Of a DNA stretch of 62,226 bases, positions 1 through 11,756 are shown piece after piece. The notes beneath the pieces were generated by a model. It was given only the letters and a program-made list of their open reading frames with translations. It was not told the DNA's origin and made no database searches. The position numbers and the translations under genes were made by a program. How positions within the stretch are numbered: position 1 is the first letter of the stretch; every line of letters starts with the position of its first letter. Where the stretch lies: the NCBI GenBank assembly GCA_003049485.1, contig PYST01000229.1:1-62226 (forward strand), given 5' to 3'. Origin of the DNA: Ophioceras dolichostomum. Its lineage: Eukaryota; Ascomycota; Sordariomycetes; Magnaporthales; Ophioceraceae.

Positions 1-62
1 CGTCTTATACCCCTAGGGAGGTGGAAAGCGCTTGGCGGCGCTTTCAACAGACGTTAAAAATT

Positions 63-86
63 CAACAACAACAACAACAACAACAA
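63..86. repeat. (CAA)8 microsatellite
   Basis: Eight uninterrupted CAA units near the left edge, in a region without a recognisable gene. Simple sequence only. Confidence 0.95.
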
Positions 87-3000
87 CATGTCAGCAACAG
101 TCAAAAGGATTGGCTTAAATGTTGAGATAATTTGAAAGAAAGACAGAGTCATGAGAAGTTTTACTCCCGCAGACATGGAAGTAAGTGGATCGTAAAGTGG
201 CGGCGAACGTATCAGGTGTACAACATCAGAGCATTGCAGCCAAACAGCTGTACACGGAGACCTCCCACCATCTCTCGGGATGCACGGCACTTGTACGCAA
301 GCATCCTAGCTTGCTCCTGGTCGTCTAGCAAGCAAAAGAAATCTTATGTTATGCGTCGAGTCACACATCTCCCTTGATTCCTTACGTAAATATTACTAGA
401 AAACGCAGCCAAAAGTCGCCGGGCCAGACGCCGGCCGGCAAGCGCCTCGGCTCCAACTAGCCTCACTTTACTTTCCCTGTTCAGCCAAATCTCTCCCGTA
501 GTCTATATACTTAGCCTTGACATTTGGCCTCTCTTGAAAGACCTTTTAGACTCTAGGTAACCAGAATAGCATCGCGGTCGAGGAGATGCTTGGGTTGTCT
601 TCACGATTTGTCGATTCTGGTCGTCGTCAGTAACCCGTCCGTTCGGCACCCCATGGAGAAGCAATGAGCGAATGGACGGGGGTCGCCATATCTCTGTTTC
701 CAGGCCCCTTTCTCCCTTAACGAGCACGGGGGTTACGTGTGTGGCGTGTTCCCAGCCGGCAAACAAATGGTGACTACCGTCCTCCCCATCATCTTCTCCT
801 TCTGCCTCCCCTCAGCTTCCCCCTCCTTGGGGCTCACCATATGTATACTCCACTGAAATAATGGCACCTGACAGTAAAGAATCCTCCTAGGTTCCTGCGG
901 GGTGTGGTCATCGTAGCTAGTGTGGTTTGATGCGTGCGTGTGTTGGTAATACTATTAGGAGGAGACCAGCGCCGGAACGGTCTGGATCCTCCTGATCCCC
1001 CAGTTTTTATTCCCCGCAAGGAGGGGAACATTTCGAAGGGGTAAGAGAAACCCCCACTGATGATACTCTCGGCTTTGGTGGTGTAGACAGTGCAAATTCT
1101 GAGAGAATTCCGATCCTCATCGAACGAACTTAGACAGGCTGCGTGTTGGAGCGCAAAGGCGGAAAAGGAGTCGAGTCTGACGAATCATACGCTTTCTGCA
1201 CCAAAAACGGCAGATGGTCGCGTGGACCTACTCCTTGCTTCCTCTCTCGCAGAATAGAGCTGAACCGAGCGGACCCTCTGCGCCAGCATGAGGAGCGAAT
1301 GGACCAAGGGTTGGTTGAGCTGACCCCCATCGTAAATGACCCCTGATTGGTATTTTCGATGCTGGCCGGATGGAAATGTGCTGTTTCTAAGGCGGCAGAG
1401 TGGGTGCCGACGTGTTGGCACCGTTGACACACACGAACGCAACAGCAAAGCCTGGAAAGCGGACGGGAGAAGGAGTGCATTGCCGAACGATGAGAGCGTG
1501 ATTTTCATCATCAGACCTCTGATTCGACTGTAAACGACGCTGTTGAGAAGAGAAGGAAACCATCCCCTCATCTGTCCCTTGCACCCCCCCATTAAATGTT
1601 ATAGTGCAGCAAGCGGAGAAGTCTACCTGCTAATGATGGGAAACGAAGCAGAAGACCGATTCCTCTTACCTAATTGAAGTGCTCTGCGAAAGAATCATCC
1701 CCCACCACCTCCTCCTAGCTCATGCGAGAGGCTTAACCTTCCAATCTCTGGTTCTGCGAGTCGGCGAAAAACATGCACACCGGTCGAATGGGTTTAAGAC
1801 GGGCCGAAGAGCTTGAAATGGGAGAGAAGGGAAATGGAGCTACGGGTTAAGAGAACCAGTTTGGGAATCGGCTGGCGCAGATCGATCTTCGACTTTTCCG
1901 CGTTGAGTTGCGTCTAAGACCCAACAAAAGCAATCGAGACGTTAGTCGACCGAAAATTGTTAGTCTCATCCACCCCGCCAACTCCAGCGCTGCACGGCAC
2001 GGCGACCCGGAATCTTGGATGGCACGGGGGTTCCATCATCCCCTGCGCTCTATATCCTTGACCTCATGACCTCCTACTTGGCTTTCCAGTATAGGAAAAT
2101 ACATACCTAGGTACCTACCAACCTAGGTACAAGGACGAATCAATCGGCCACAGGAGCAGCAGAAGGGGATGCATTCCATGGCACTTGATGTTGCACAGCG
2201 TGCTTGGGTTTGCCAACTGTTAGGTTGGACAGTGTTTCATGCAGGTGCAAGCATGCGAAGGGTCGGTCGGTTATGTTGTCGACGTCTCATCACCTGCTTT
2301 GTTGTTCCTCGATCCCGTCTTCCCGCAGCCGCCTTCCCCCGAAGACCTCCGAATGCTCCGACTGACTGGCCGTCATTGCCTCGTCATCAGTTTCCCTGGC
2401 CCCATTGCGGGGGAAGCCAATATGGAATTTGTGGAGTGATCCATACGACGCCCAGCATTCCAGGGTTCGGGGGAGTGACCTAGAGCTAGCCCCCGCCAAG
2501 CGAACAAAACCCACTAACTAACCGGGCGGCCAGTGCGCCCTCACACGCTATGGAGTCAATCTGTGGGGGTCATCATTCATCATCAGTCACCAAATTTCTT
2601 CCTGCTCCCAAGCTCCCAAGCACGACGAGCTAAATCGAAGCCAAGTGCGACCCGAGAAGCAGGTATCCTTGCCTGGGCCTTCCGCAGGTTTACTCTTTAA
2701 GTTTCACATTGTTTGGATGGCTGGTCCCTCCCGCTTTCCTCCTTTCCATCTTCCCAGCTTCGAGAGTGGTGTGGTGGGGTATGGGACAAGTGGACAAGTG
2801 GACAAGTCGGGTGCTTCAAACCGCTCTCCAGAGTCGTCCTCCCCTCTCACAGTCCGGTCCCCTCGCCTTCCCATCCATACCAATACCAGCAACAACCACG
2901 CGACCATCCCTTCTTTCCAGTCGGTGCTGCCCGCCCTATTCCACTCACGGCAACTACAGACGGGACGGCTATGCAGCTATACGGTGGTGTTTTCCCACGT

Positions 3001-3726
3001 TGCACAGCTCCTGATGCGGAAAACTGTCCGTCGAAAGTCGGACGGTGGACCTAACGTCGGCGCCTGGCGGGGCATCCATAAGGTCAAGGCAGGTCTGTCC
3101 CCGGCTCAAACCATGGATAGAAGAAGGTAAGACAGGCCAAGCGGAAGTTACCTGCCTGTCCTTGCAGATACATGTACCGTACCTGCCTCCTTTGCCTGCA
3201 CGTCACTCCCCGATGTCCAGATCGTCGCGTCTGTGGTGCAGGCGTACCAAGTATTCTTTCCTTCACTCTCCCTTTCTCGTGGAAGGAACAAAAGGCCGGA
3301 CGGAAGAACTTGGTGGCTGTTCCCATCCACCACCGGCAGTGATTCCTTCCTTCACTTTGAGGTTGTGGTTCCCGTCACGCCGTTCTAGCGTCAAGTTGTC
3401 ATATCCCAGCCTGCTTCTTGCTCTCCGCACAGAGCTGGGGGGCCAGAATCGCCCCAAGTTATCTTCTTCATATCCATTTATCTCTCCCCGGGTTCGTCAT
3501 AGGACATCTATATCGTTCTAAAACCCAAACCCCAAAGCCCCTCTCTCCCTCCACGTCCAACAAGCCAGCTGCATGCAGACCATAGGCAGACAAACTGCAC
3601 CATACCCCAACCTGTTCTGCACTTCCCATACACCCCTTCACCGACCTTGACCTACCTACCAGCAAGCCACCAGCAACAAACCTCCCTTCTTCCCTTCTCC
3701 CTCTCTCCTTTCACAGCCACCAAACC
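87..3726. other. Intergenic, no gene recognised
   Basis: Open frames here are short, overlap on both strands and match nothing I recognise. A TACCTAGGTA-type palindromic word cluster lies at about 2104-2130. The last 190 bases before position 3727 are strongly CT-rich on the plus strand, as is usual for filamentous-fungal core promoters and 5' leaders, and probably hold the promoter and leader of the aldolase gene. Confidence 0.6.
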
Positions 3727-4725
3727 ATGCCCCCATCAGCAAACTTCAACGGCGCGGCGTCGAACGGCGCCTCGCCTGCCCCCATCCTCGGGCCCGGCAT
3801 CTATGTCCCCACAGTAGCCTTCTTCCAGCCTGACGAGTCCGTTGACGTGGCCACCACGGCCTCTCACGCCACCCGGCTGGCCAAGACAGGCATCGCCGGC
3901 ATCGTCACCCAGGGCTCCAACGGCGAGGCGGTGCACCTCTCCCGCGAGGAGCGCAAGCTCATCAACATCACGACGCGCCAGGCGCTCGACGTGGCCGGCT
4001 ACCCGTCCATGTCGCTGATCGTCGGCTGTGGCGCCCAATCCACCCGCGAGACCCTCCAGCTCTGCGTCGACGCCTACGAGTCCGGGGGCCAGTTCGTCAT
4101 CGTACTCCCGCCAGCCTACTACGGCTCCCTGCTGCCCACACCGCTGATCATCGCCCACTTCCGCGAGGTGGCCGACAGGTCTCCCTTGCCCGTGCTGATC
4201 TACAACTTCCCAGGCGCCTGCTCGGGCCTGGACCTCTCAAGCGACACGATCCTCGAGCTCGCGCAGCACAAGAACATCGTCGGCGTAAAACTCACCTGCG
4301 GCAACACGGGCAAGCTCGCGCGCGTCGTCGCGGGTACCACGGGCACGGGGTTTTCCACCTTCGGAGGAAGCGTCGACTTCACGCTCCAGGCGCTCGCGGT
4401 CGGGGGGCAGGGCATCGTCGGCGGGACCGCCAACATCGCGCCGCGGGCGTGCGTGAGGGTCATGCAGCTCGCGCAGGAAAAGGGGAAGGAGAAGGAGGCC
4501 AAGAGACTGCAGGCCGTGGTCGCCAGGGGCGACTGGGTCGCGATCCAGGGCGGGTTCGTCAGCGTCAAGGCGGGGCTGCAGGAGTGGTACGGCTACGGGG
4601 GCCTGCCGCGCTTGCCGTGCAGGCTGCTGGAGGGCGAGGCGCTCAGGAAGCAGGTGGCTGGCTTTGCGGAGCTGGTGGCTGTCGAGAGGGAGTTAGAGAA
4701 GGCTGCTGCGGCTGCTAGGGAGTAA
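3727..4725 (+). CDS. DapA-family 2-keto-3-deoxy sugar-acid aldolase (LGA1/GaaC-like)
   Basis: Intronless, 332 aa. A class I pyruvate-dependent aldolase of the dihydrodipicolinate synthase/N-acetylneuraminate lyase family. Fungal members (for example L-threo-3-deoxy-hexulosonate aldolase of galacturonate catabolism) split 2-keto-3-deoxy acids into pyruvate and glyceraldehyde in the cytosol. The sequence shows the family's TIM-barrel landmarks: a GSNGEAVHLS substrate loop, the conserved tyrosine in LIYNFPG (Tyr159), the Schiff-base lysine in VGVKLTCGN (Lys188) and a GGTANIAP loop near the C-terminus. The ATG at 3727 follows CAAACC and a CT-rich leader, and the length is normal for the family. 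It sits at one end of a group of broken sugar-metabolism genes that closes with a DgoD-type dehydratase, so its substrate here could be 2-keto-3-deoxy-galactonate. The exact stereochemistry cannot be read from sequence. Confidence 0.92.
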   Translation: MPPSANFNGAASNGASPAPILGPGIYVPTVAFFQPDESVDVATTASHATRLAKTGIAGIVTQGSNGEAVHLSREERKLINITTRQALDVAGYPSMSLIVGCGAQSTRETLQLCVDAYESGGQFVIVLPPAYYGSLLPTPLIIAHFREVADRSPLPVLIYNFPGACSGLDLSSDTILELAQHKNIVGVKLTCGNTGKLARVVAGTTGTGFSTFGGSVDFTLQALAVGGQGIVGGTANIAPRACVRVMQLAQEKGKEKEAKRLQAVVARGDWVAIQGGFVSVKAGLQEWYGYGGLPRLPCRLLEGEALRKQVAGFAELVAVERELEKAAAAARE

Positions 4726-6089
4726 AGGGTGCAAGTACACTGATGGATGGACGGATGGATATTAAGGCCAGGGCTTGCCCTCCCGCCCTTCCGTCTTTCC
4801 GTGGAGGGCCTACTACATCGTTACTAAGGTACTTGTGACCCGGGGATGAAAAAGCGAAACTAACCCTCTTGTATTTTCTACAACATTGCATTGGCGGAGT
4901 TATTTTGCAGATTCTTTGCTTTTTCTTCACATCACCGGACCGGCATTTTTACGTGTTTATTGTTTCTTGTTTCTTCTGCCAGTCACATCTGGACCAGCTT
5001 CGACCGTAGTTTTTCTCCAGTACGTCTAGCAGTACCGTGATACGTCCGTGGCTGTTCAAGCCATTCCATCGCCGTCGCTTCGCGGCTGGAGATTGACGAT
5101 TCTCTGAGGGCATCCGCCCCATGCCTGAGCCATCACCATCATCACTCTAACTAACCCCAGCAGACGACGCCACCTCTCGCCTCCCCTCCCTTGACCCTAA
5201 GACACCTACCGCAAAGAGAAATGCCGGATAAGTTCGCCATGGCATGAACGCCCCCAAACCCTCAAAACTCTGGCCAGGGTGACAGATAACACGGGCAAGG
5301 ACTACTGGCCGCGGTGCGTCCGAATTTCACACAGCACCCTTCTTCATCCCGCTCTGTGCTCCCATCCATCCGTACATCCCACCCCGCACGCTCCCATCGA
5401 AAAGAGCGCGGGATGATGTGATCAGTCGTTTTTTTCAGCACTGTTACACGGCGTGATGCGGCTTCCCAGTTATCTTTCCACCTCGGGAGGGCGGTTACAC
5501 GGGACGCTAGGATCATCCATCCCACGCAGCAACTCCGCGGGATGATGTGTTCCACGAGGGGGAATATCTTTGCCGGATATGGTTCGATGGCGCGGGGTGC
5601 TGCGGGATGGATAGATAGGGAGTTTTGTTTAATGCTAACTGAGGAACGGAAGGGGACAAAGACCAGTGCATTGACCGAGTTTGGCCAGTTCGGACGGAAC
5701 CCGCTTCCGACTGCAGAGTTCCGTTTTACGGACGGCCACTCTAGGTAGGCCGGATTTCGGCAGTTGGCGAGAGGATGGGGGATGTGATTCCATGGGGAAA
5801 TATCGCGCAAGATGAGGTCGTCTGGAGGCAGGGAGGGCTTGACCGACCGCAAGTGATCGATCATGAAGTAAGCGTCCTGATCCGGTGTCCCATCCGCTCT
5901 GCGAGCTCGAACGACGACGGAAGGCACCGTATTCAGGCAGGGAGACGAGGCATCGACGATAGATGACGTTCTGGCAGCAGGTGAGAGCGAGGAAGATGCC
6001 CGCCGAGGGGTGGCTACACACGTTCATGGCACGGCCCTAAGAGCGCATATCGCGTGACGCCCCGACGGGAGCCATCCATCTCTGATCAG
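4726..6089. other. Intergenic, nothing recognised
   Basis: Open frames exist on the minus strand (5262-5927), but the longest lacks an ATG and resembles nothing known. The word GCGGGATGATGTG occurs twice (about 5409 and 5537). It could be decayed DNA of the neighbouring cluster, but I see no homology to support that. Confidence 0.5.
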
Positions 6090-8345
6090 AAGAGTCATCA
6101 GTGATTGCCCCCAACCCTCCAAAGACGCAACCAGCCCAAAAGTCCCTGGATCCGGACAATTTTTTCCACTCCACCCCACCAACATACACGCTCCTCCCCA
6201 AACCAGCCTCCATGCCTTCTGTGCTCTCGCATCCCCTCCTCGCAGCCTCCACAGCTTGTCCCCAACCACCGTTCGTCTCCGCGGACGCGCCCAGGAACAG
6301 ATCCAGCGCATCCACGACCGTCCGGTCGCCCGGCTGCGCGGGCGTGTACGTCGACAGCTGGCACATGGCTCTCTGCAGAGCCGTCGCCCAGACGGCCGCG
6401 TCGGCTAGTTATTTACTTCTTTTCTATCGCGGTAGAGGATTGGCCGCCGAGCAAAGCGGCCGCTGGGGCGTTGATGGAGATGGCGTGAAGCGCGCCCGAG
6501 GTGCCGTCCATGGAGTGCTCAATGACGTGGACGATCTTGCTGACGAGCGTTATGGCGTCGTCTGTGGTGATGGTAGAGAAGGGTGGCAGAGCCGCGAGGA
6601 CGGCTTCCACGCCGGATTTTAGACGCAACCCGTAGTCACTGTCGCCGTCACCGTCGCCTACAAGCGCGTTGTACTTGATGATGGCCGGCTGGGCGGCGAT
6701 GAGGGAGCGCAGGCCGTTGGAGAGGTGGGCAATGGCGACCGCAGCGTCGGGGAGGACGAGGTTGCTGGTTGCGGGTGCCTCCTCGTCTGCCGGCTGGGGG
6801 GATGAAGAGGAGGAGCTGGCAGCAGCGGCGGTCCCGTTTTCGACCGCTATGGGCGGACCCCAGCCGGATTCGTCGACGGGAAAGTCGATCAGCGCAGGAG
6901 GGACTGATTCGCGCCTGAAAGCTTGAGGAGCGTGACACAAAGCCTCTCATGTTCAGGCTGGGCGTGCACATGCCTGCCAGGAAGCATCTAGCTTTCAGTG
7001 TGTAAGTAGCATCCCCTAGAGCCAGGAGGACATCTCGGTCGTGGCGACGCTGAGCTCGAGGCTGCTGAGACCGCCCGGGTTGTTGACCATCACCAGGACG
7101 TCCGAGCCGGGAGTTATGTAGATGAAGCCCTTGTCTGGGTCGGGAGCGTCGAGCAGATGCTTCAGCATGACGGACACGACGTCCGAGAGCGAGTCTGTGA
7201 CGCGGGCGAACCCTTCCTCGCTGCGGATGCCTATTCCGATCTCGATATCCTCGTTGGAATCCAGTTAGTCGCCTTTGGACACCTTGCGGCCGGGCACGTG
7301 GACGTGGGCCGCCAGGGAGGCGCCGGCCGTGGCGACGTTCTCGGCTGCCGTCGAGGCGGCCCTGAGGACTTCTTCGAAGGAAGCGCTGATAAAACGAAGC
7401 AAAAGAAACGGCCTCGAGTTGGCAGAGTGCACCCACCAACCCACCCGGGACTGTAGTGATGATGATGATCATGACATGAGAACTCACCCTTTCGAATCAC
7501 TCGCAATCTTCTGCACCAACATTCTGCCCGCTAAGCCTCTCCTCCCGATCCTCCCGGACCTCTTCTCCACGCCCACGTCGTCCGCGACGACCAGTACTCG
7601 CACCTAAGAGCCCGGGTGCGCCATGCCGAAGTGGAGCTTGTTGCCCGTGCAGTTTAAGCAAAAGAAAGGCAAAAAGTACAAAAAAAAAAGAAAAGAAAAG
7701 AAATACAACGCTGGTTCGAATCGGCAACCTCAAATGCAACACCAATCACCTATAACCGGGTCATATTGCTGCAATTGGCTGTCCCAGCGAGGGGGTTGTC
7801 CCCACTGGAACCTCCGGGAGTTTAACCAACTAGACCATTGTTCCGTTGGAAGATTGTTGAGAGATACTCGTAGGAAGTTGTAGATAAAGCCTACGACGCG
7901 TCGCACGTCGCGGCAGTCACGACGGAACCTTTGAGCAGTGAATGTGCGGCCGGGCCCACTTCACTTGATCGGTCGCCGAACGAGGGGTCAGACCTTTTTC
8001 CCCAAACACGATCAGGATGCCAGTGAGGGGGCTCTGCTCTGTTTTCCCCTCGGTCGCATTAGACCCCGAACGACCCACCTGCTCGGCCGAGGGCAAGGCG
8101 AAGATGGGAGCCCGCCACCGCTCCCGATAAAAGGCCAAGCCGGAACCAACAAACCCCGCGGAAGACGGCTCGACTGAGATGACCGCCACCGTCTTGAGGT
8201 CCGGCTGGCCGACTGGGCGGTTGAGCGTCTTTTGGGGCTGGACTGCCGACTTGAGGTTGACTGTCGTTTGAGCCTCGTCGAACGCAAACGATGGGCTGGT
8301 CAGCGTCAGCGAGCGCAGGGCGCCGTCGACGAGGGCGTCGATGTC
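6090..8345 (-). pseudogene. Dihydroxyacetone kinase (DAK1+DAK2 domains), broken
   Basis: Pieces of an ATP-dependent dihydroxyacetone/glyceraldehyde kinase appear in correct order in shifting frames. N-terminus at about 8345 (SNDIDALVDGALRSLTL), then SSAGFVGSGL and LPSAEQV near 8180-8060, NKLHFGMA and VVADDVGVEKRSGRIGRRG at 7670-7520, an apparent intron with GTGAGT donor and CAG acceptor (about 7485-7393), FEEVLRAAS and IGIGIRSEEGF (7390-7190), LLDAPDPDKGF and VMVNNPGGLSSLEL to about 7050. The DAK2 part follows at 6700-6410 (YNALVGDGD, HSMDGTSGAL) and ends with YTPAQPGDRTVVDAL and GLGRSVYVGG to about 6100. Breaks include a TAA at 7265-7267, a frameshift near 6400, a disturbed GDGDCG metal loop, and about 300 bp of foreign DNA between 7985 and 7690. 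DAK would have phosphorylated the triose made by the neighbouring aldolase. Identification is firm; outer limits are approximate. Confidence 0.82.
7678..7855 (-). mobile_element. Insertion in the kinase pseudogene with tRNA-like A/B-box words (possible SINE)
   Basis: Read on the minus strand, this part of the roughly 300-bp insertion contains an A-box-like TGGTCTAGTTGG (7839-7828), a B-box-like GATTCGAACC about 110 bases downstream (near 7720), and then a T-rich run ending in ten Ts (7702-7677). That order is what a tRNA gene or tRNA-derived SINE shows. I could not fold a complete tRNA: the T-arm does not pair properly. No clear target-site duplication was found. A decayed SINE or chance are both possible. 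Confidence 0.35.
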
Positions 8346-9690
8346 ATTGGAGATGTGTTTTGCTTGTATGTGTTGTCTGCTGTCAGATCGCCATCTTGGT
8401 AAAGTGCTTTCCGTGTCTTAACTTTCCTGCTTGGATGGGGTTCTAGAATCTTGCCCTTGGAACTTATTTCAGGACAAGGGAATGTGAGGCTGATGTTGAT
8501 GCCGATGCTGATGCTACTACAGTTGCTTTCGGGGCTGCGTCCCAAGTTAGTTCTCGCAATGCTCAGCCTTGTCTGTCTAAGCGCCTGTAAAGTCACTAGT
8601 ACTTAGTATCGCTCAACCTCATCAGATGCCGGTGGATAAGTCACTAGACCAACATCACATCTTTCTTCCCCCGCTGCCATCATCGCGGCCTGTACTGGAG
8701 GCTCCAACCACCGAGAGCACTGCATGTGTCCCCTCTTTCCCCGCGATTGCCCCTCACAGCCTCAGCCCCATCAGCCCTTCGGCCAAGGGAAGGCTTTTCA
8801 TGTTGGGGGACAGTCAAGATGGGGGAACTTTTGCGGGTCATTATCGATGGGGGCAAAGGGGAGAGTCAGGTGTGCCGGGAAGTAATCTCCCGAGCCTCTG
8901 TTGGCGTGGGTTTCCATGAAGACTTCTGGTTCATTATCCGATGCTTTTTCCGACGGGATATTATTTAAGAGACCGGGGACCCACCGGCATGGGAGATTAT
9001 CGGTCCAATCACCAGATTCTCCAAGAGGGTAATGACAGGGTATCTCGCTCGAGATCGAGAAGGCACCTCATGCCTCTCTCACTTGTTTGGACATCCATGT
9101 TGTTTCCAGGCATTGGGCATATGCAACAGGACGAAAGGGGACTGACTTGAATGGGAGCAACGATCCTTGAACCTGACGTCGGGACGATCCCGTCCCGTCG
9201 CGAGAATGACAAGAATCCTGCACTGTTTCGTTGCTCATGAGTCGTGTTCTCCAAGTGAACTGAGGGGTAATGGAGGGGGAGGGGTAAAGAGGCAGGGGGT
9301 TTGAGGTGGGGTGGTCGAGGATTGAGAAGCTAAGGTATCTTCGACTGATGACGTCCTAGAATAGAGTAAAGCAGACGAGATGTCATGCAGGCACGGCCGT
9401 CGCATTTCGCGCCGGAGGAGAGACAGTGAAAAGATTCCTGGGAGGTACTGTGGCTTGGGGGAGTGAGTTTTTAGGTGCTCTTTGTGTGACGTATCGCTGT
9501 TGCCAGGGCGGTTGTGACATGCATCGTCCGTAAAGCCTGAAGCCGTCAAGACAGCCGCGTCGACAGCTTCTTTAGATTCAGTAGCAGTTCCATCACCAGC
9601 TACTCCGTTCTTCCACCCATAAGCTACCTATGTAGGTGGCTAAACACCGAATCTTGTAAGACGAGACGTCAAGCCTGCGAAAATAACCAG
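8346..9690. other. Intergenic, nothing recognised
   Basis: Between the kinase and dehydrogenase pseudogenes. Only short, non-conserved-looking frames are seen on either strand. Confidence 0.5.
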
Positions 9691-10365
9691 CTGCTTCATC
9701 TACGAGTTGTTCGCACCCGACAGCCGCGTCGCCGTCGTGACGGGCGGCACGCGTTCCATGGCCCTAGCCGTCACCGAAGCTGGCGGACATCATTGTAGTC
9801 AAGGTAGGCTAGACACAAGGAATCCTTCTGTGAAACCCAGCAGACTGTCGCAGGCGAGCGGACAAGGACCAAACGCACATCAAACAGCGCGACGAGAACA
9901 ATCAAAAGACAAAGAAGAAAATCGAGTCCCTCGGCCGCAAAGCAACCATCTACATATGCAACCTCTCCTCCCAAAAATCGGTCTCCCCGCTCGCGCCCCG
10001 CATCCTCAAGGAAGACGGCCACGACGTCTCCATCCTGGTCACCAGCGCGGGCACCCAGCGTCGACACTCAGCCCACGTCTTCTCGCAGTCCAACAGGGAC
10101 GAGAGGTCCTGCAGGTCAGCCTAACGACCGTGTACACTTTGTGCCGCGACTTCGGGGCGCACATGCTCTGGCGGCCCGGCGCTCATAAGGGGAGCGTCAT
10201 CAACGTGGCTTCCCTCACGTCGTTCCAGAGAGGGATTACGGTGCCCACGTACGCGGCCGCCAAGGGCGGATCGCGCAGCTGACGAAGGCGCTGAGCAGCG
10301 AGTTGGCATCCAAGGGGTTCATCGTCAACGTGATCGCTCCCAGGTACATCGCCACGGACATCACA
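9690..10365 (+). pseudogene. KduD-like short-chain dehydrogenase, broken
   Basis: Remains of a classical SDR resembling 2-deoxy-D-gluconate 3-dehydrogenase. Visible in order: an N-terminus FAPDSRVAVVTGGTRSMALAV (9703-9777), where the cofactor loop should read TGGxRGIG but has Ser-Met instead; a frame-shifted middle (LGRKATIYICNL, DGHDVSILVTSAGTQRR); VLQVSLTTVYTLCRDFGAHML; SVINVASLTSF (catalytic Ser region); YAAAKGG (catalytic Tyr-x3-Lys, about 10251-10271); then QLTKALSSELASKGF and APRYIATDI. At least three frameshifts separate these pieces. The expected C-terminal 60 or so residues are absent and the frame passes straight into the MDR remnant that follows. An oxidoreductase of sugar-acid metabolism fits the neighbouring genes. 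Family assignment is sound; the exact substrate is inferred. Confidence 0.8.
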
Positions 10366-11400
10366 ATAGGAAGTCCGCAACATCCGTCTCCCGGCCTAGG
10401 CGAGGTCCAAATCTCCGTCCGCGCCACCGGCATCTGCGGTTCAGACAGGCACTACTACAGCCACTTCGTGAACGGGCCCTTCCAATTGGCGAGCCCCTCT
10501 CTCTCGGCTACGAATCCTCGGACGTTGTTGAGGTTGTTGGCGCTGGTGTGACGAATCTCTCGCTTAGGAACTGCAGTGAGTGGCTCTCGAGGTTGGCGTG
10601 GCGTGTGGCGCGTGCATCCCCAGCTCGGCGGGAAAATACAGCCTTATCAAAGGCGAAGACGTTCCCCCACTTCCAGGACACATTCCACATCAACTGCCCG
10701 GCGAGGTGGTGCTACAGGCTGCCCGAGAACATCTCTCTAGCCGACCGAGGGGGCGCTGCTGGAGCCTCTGTCGGTCGCGATCCACGGCGCTCGTGCTAGG
10801 TGCGGGAGCGGTAGGCCTGCTGATGGCCGCGATGCTGCGTGTTATGGGCGCTAGCAGAATCACCATCGCGGGCGTCGAGGCCGCGCATCGAGTTAACCGT
10901 CAGGAACGGCTTCGCGGACAGCGCCGTCGTTGTGCCGCGCAGGCTGACGGCGGCGCGGAACGCGTCTGCCGAGGAGAGGCTAGCCAACGCGCAGGAGAAC
11001 GCCGAGCTGCTGCGGTCAAGCAGGGGGGAGTAGACGGAGAAGGAGGATGATACTTCGGTACTGCACCAGCCTCGAGGCCTGCGTGCAGGTGAGAATCTAC
11101 GTGTGCACGCCGGAGGGACGCTTCATGCTCTTGCAATGGGCCCGCCCGTTCAGACGCTGCCGGTAGCCACAGCGGCGCTTATGGAGGTCGACCTAGTGTG
11201 CGTGTTCCGGTTCGCGAACACGTACCAGTACGGGATCGACTTGCTGAAGCAAAGAGAAAAGGATGGGACGTCTGACATCGCGAAGCTAGCGATCGATCGG
11301 TTCTGCGGATAAGAGAAGGCCGCGGACGCGTTTGAGGCTGCGGAAGGCCCATTGAAGGGGGGATTTAGAGTTGAAGGTTTCGATCGAGGCGTGAGGTGAG
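10366..11400 (+). pseudogene. Sorbitol/polyol dehydrogenase-like MDR, broken and 5'-truncated
   Basis: A zinc-dependent medium-chain dehydrogenase of the sorbitol/L-arabinitol dehydrogenase type, recognisable by PGLGEVQISVRATGICGSD (catalytic-zinc Cys kept), a GYESSDVVEVVGAG stretch in which the zinc-binding His of GHE is Tyr, ALEVGVACGAC with the rest of the structural-zinc cysteine lobe lost, RWCYRLPENISL, the Rossmann motif VLGAGAVGLL, PVQTLPVATAALMEVDL, and the C-terminal FANTYQYGIDLLKQREKDG followed by IDRFCG and, after a stop, EKAADAFE. Several frameshifts and stops separate these. The first 40 or so residues are missing because the sequence is fused in frame to the SDR remnant. Non-functional as it stands. 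It ends near 11400, convergent with the dehydratase gene. Confidence 0.82.
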
Positions 11401-11756
11401 AATACAAGTCACTTTCGATCATCAGATATCATTTTGCGGCAAACCGATATCGCTATTAGGCGACCACAATGTTGTCGATAGCGGTTGCGTCAGGTGACGA
11501 ACGCCGAATGCGGGCTGTGATCGGCACCTGGACGCCACTGACGACAGTGGGCAGCAGCGCCGCATCCCCTAAAACATCTTCTCAAAATATCACCAACACC
11601 TCTGGACGGCAGACCACGACCGATGATGCGAACCTGCTTGGTAGCTGTCAATGTTTTGTCCCTGAACTAGGACGAATCAACACTTACAAACCCCTCTGCC
11701 TTGCCAACTATTCATCCTCCACAGACAGGCATTGAGCCTACAACCTACCATCTAGA
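11401..11756. other. Short intergenic stretch, nothing recognised
   Basis: Space between the 3' end of the MDR pseudogene and the stop codon of the convergent dehydratase gene; probably holds its 3' UTR. Confidence 0.5.

Noticed and set aside
5262..5927. A 221-codon minus-strand open frame
   Set aside because: Starts with GTG, has no recognisable domain and no splice partner with an ATG.
7700..7860. A complete tRNA gene (A- and B-box-like words)
   Set aside because: The acceptor can be paired only with mismatches and the T-arm stem does not form; spacing between boxes is too long without a credible intron. Kept only as a possible SINE relic.
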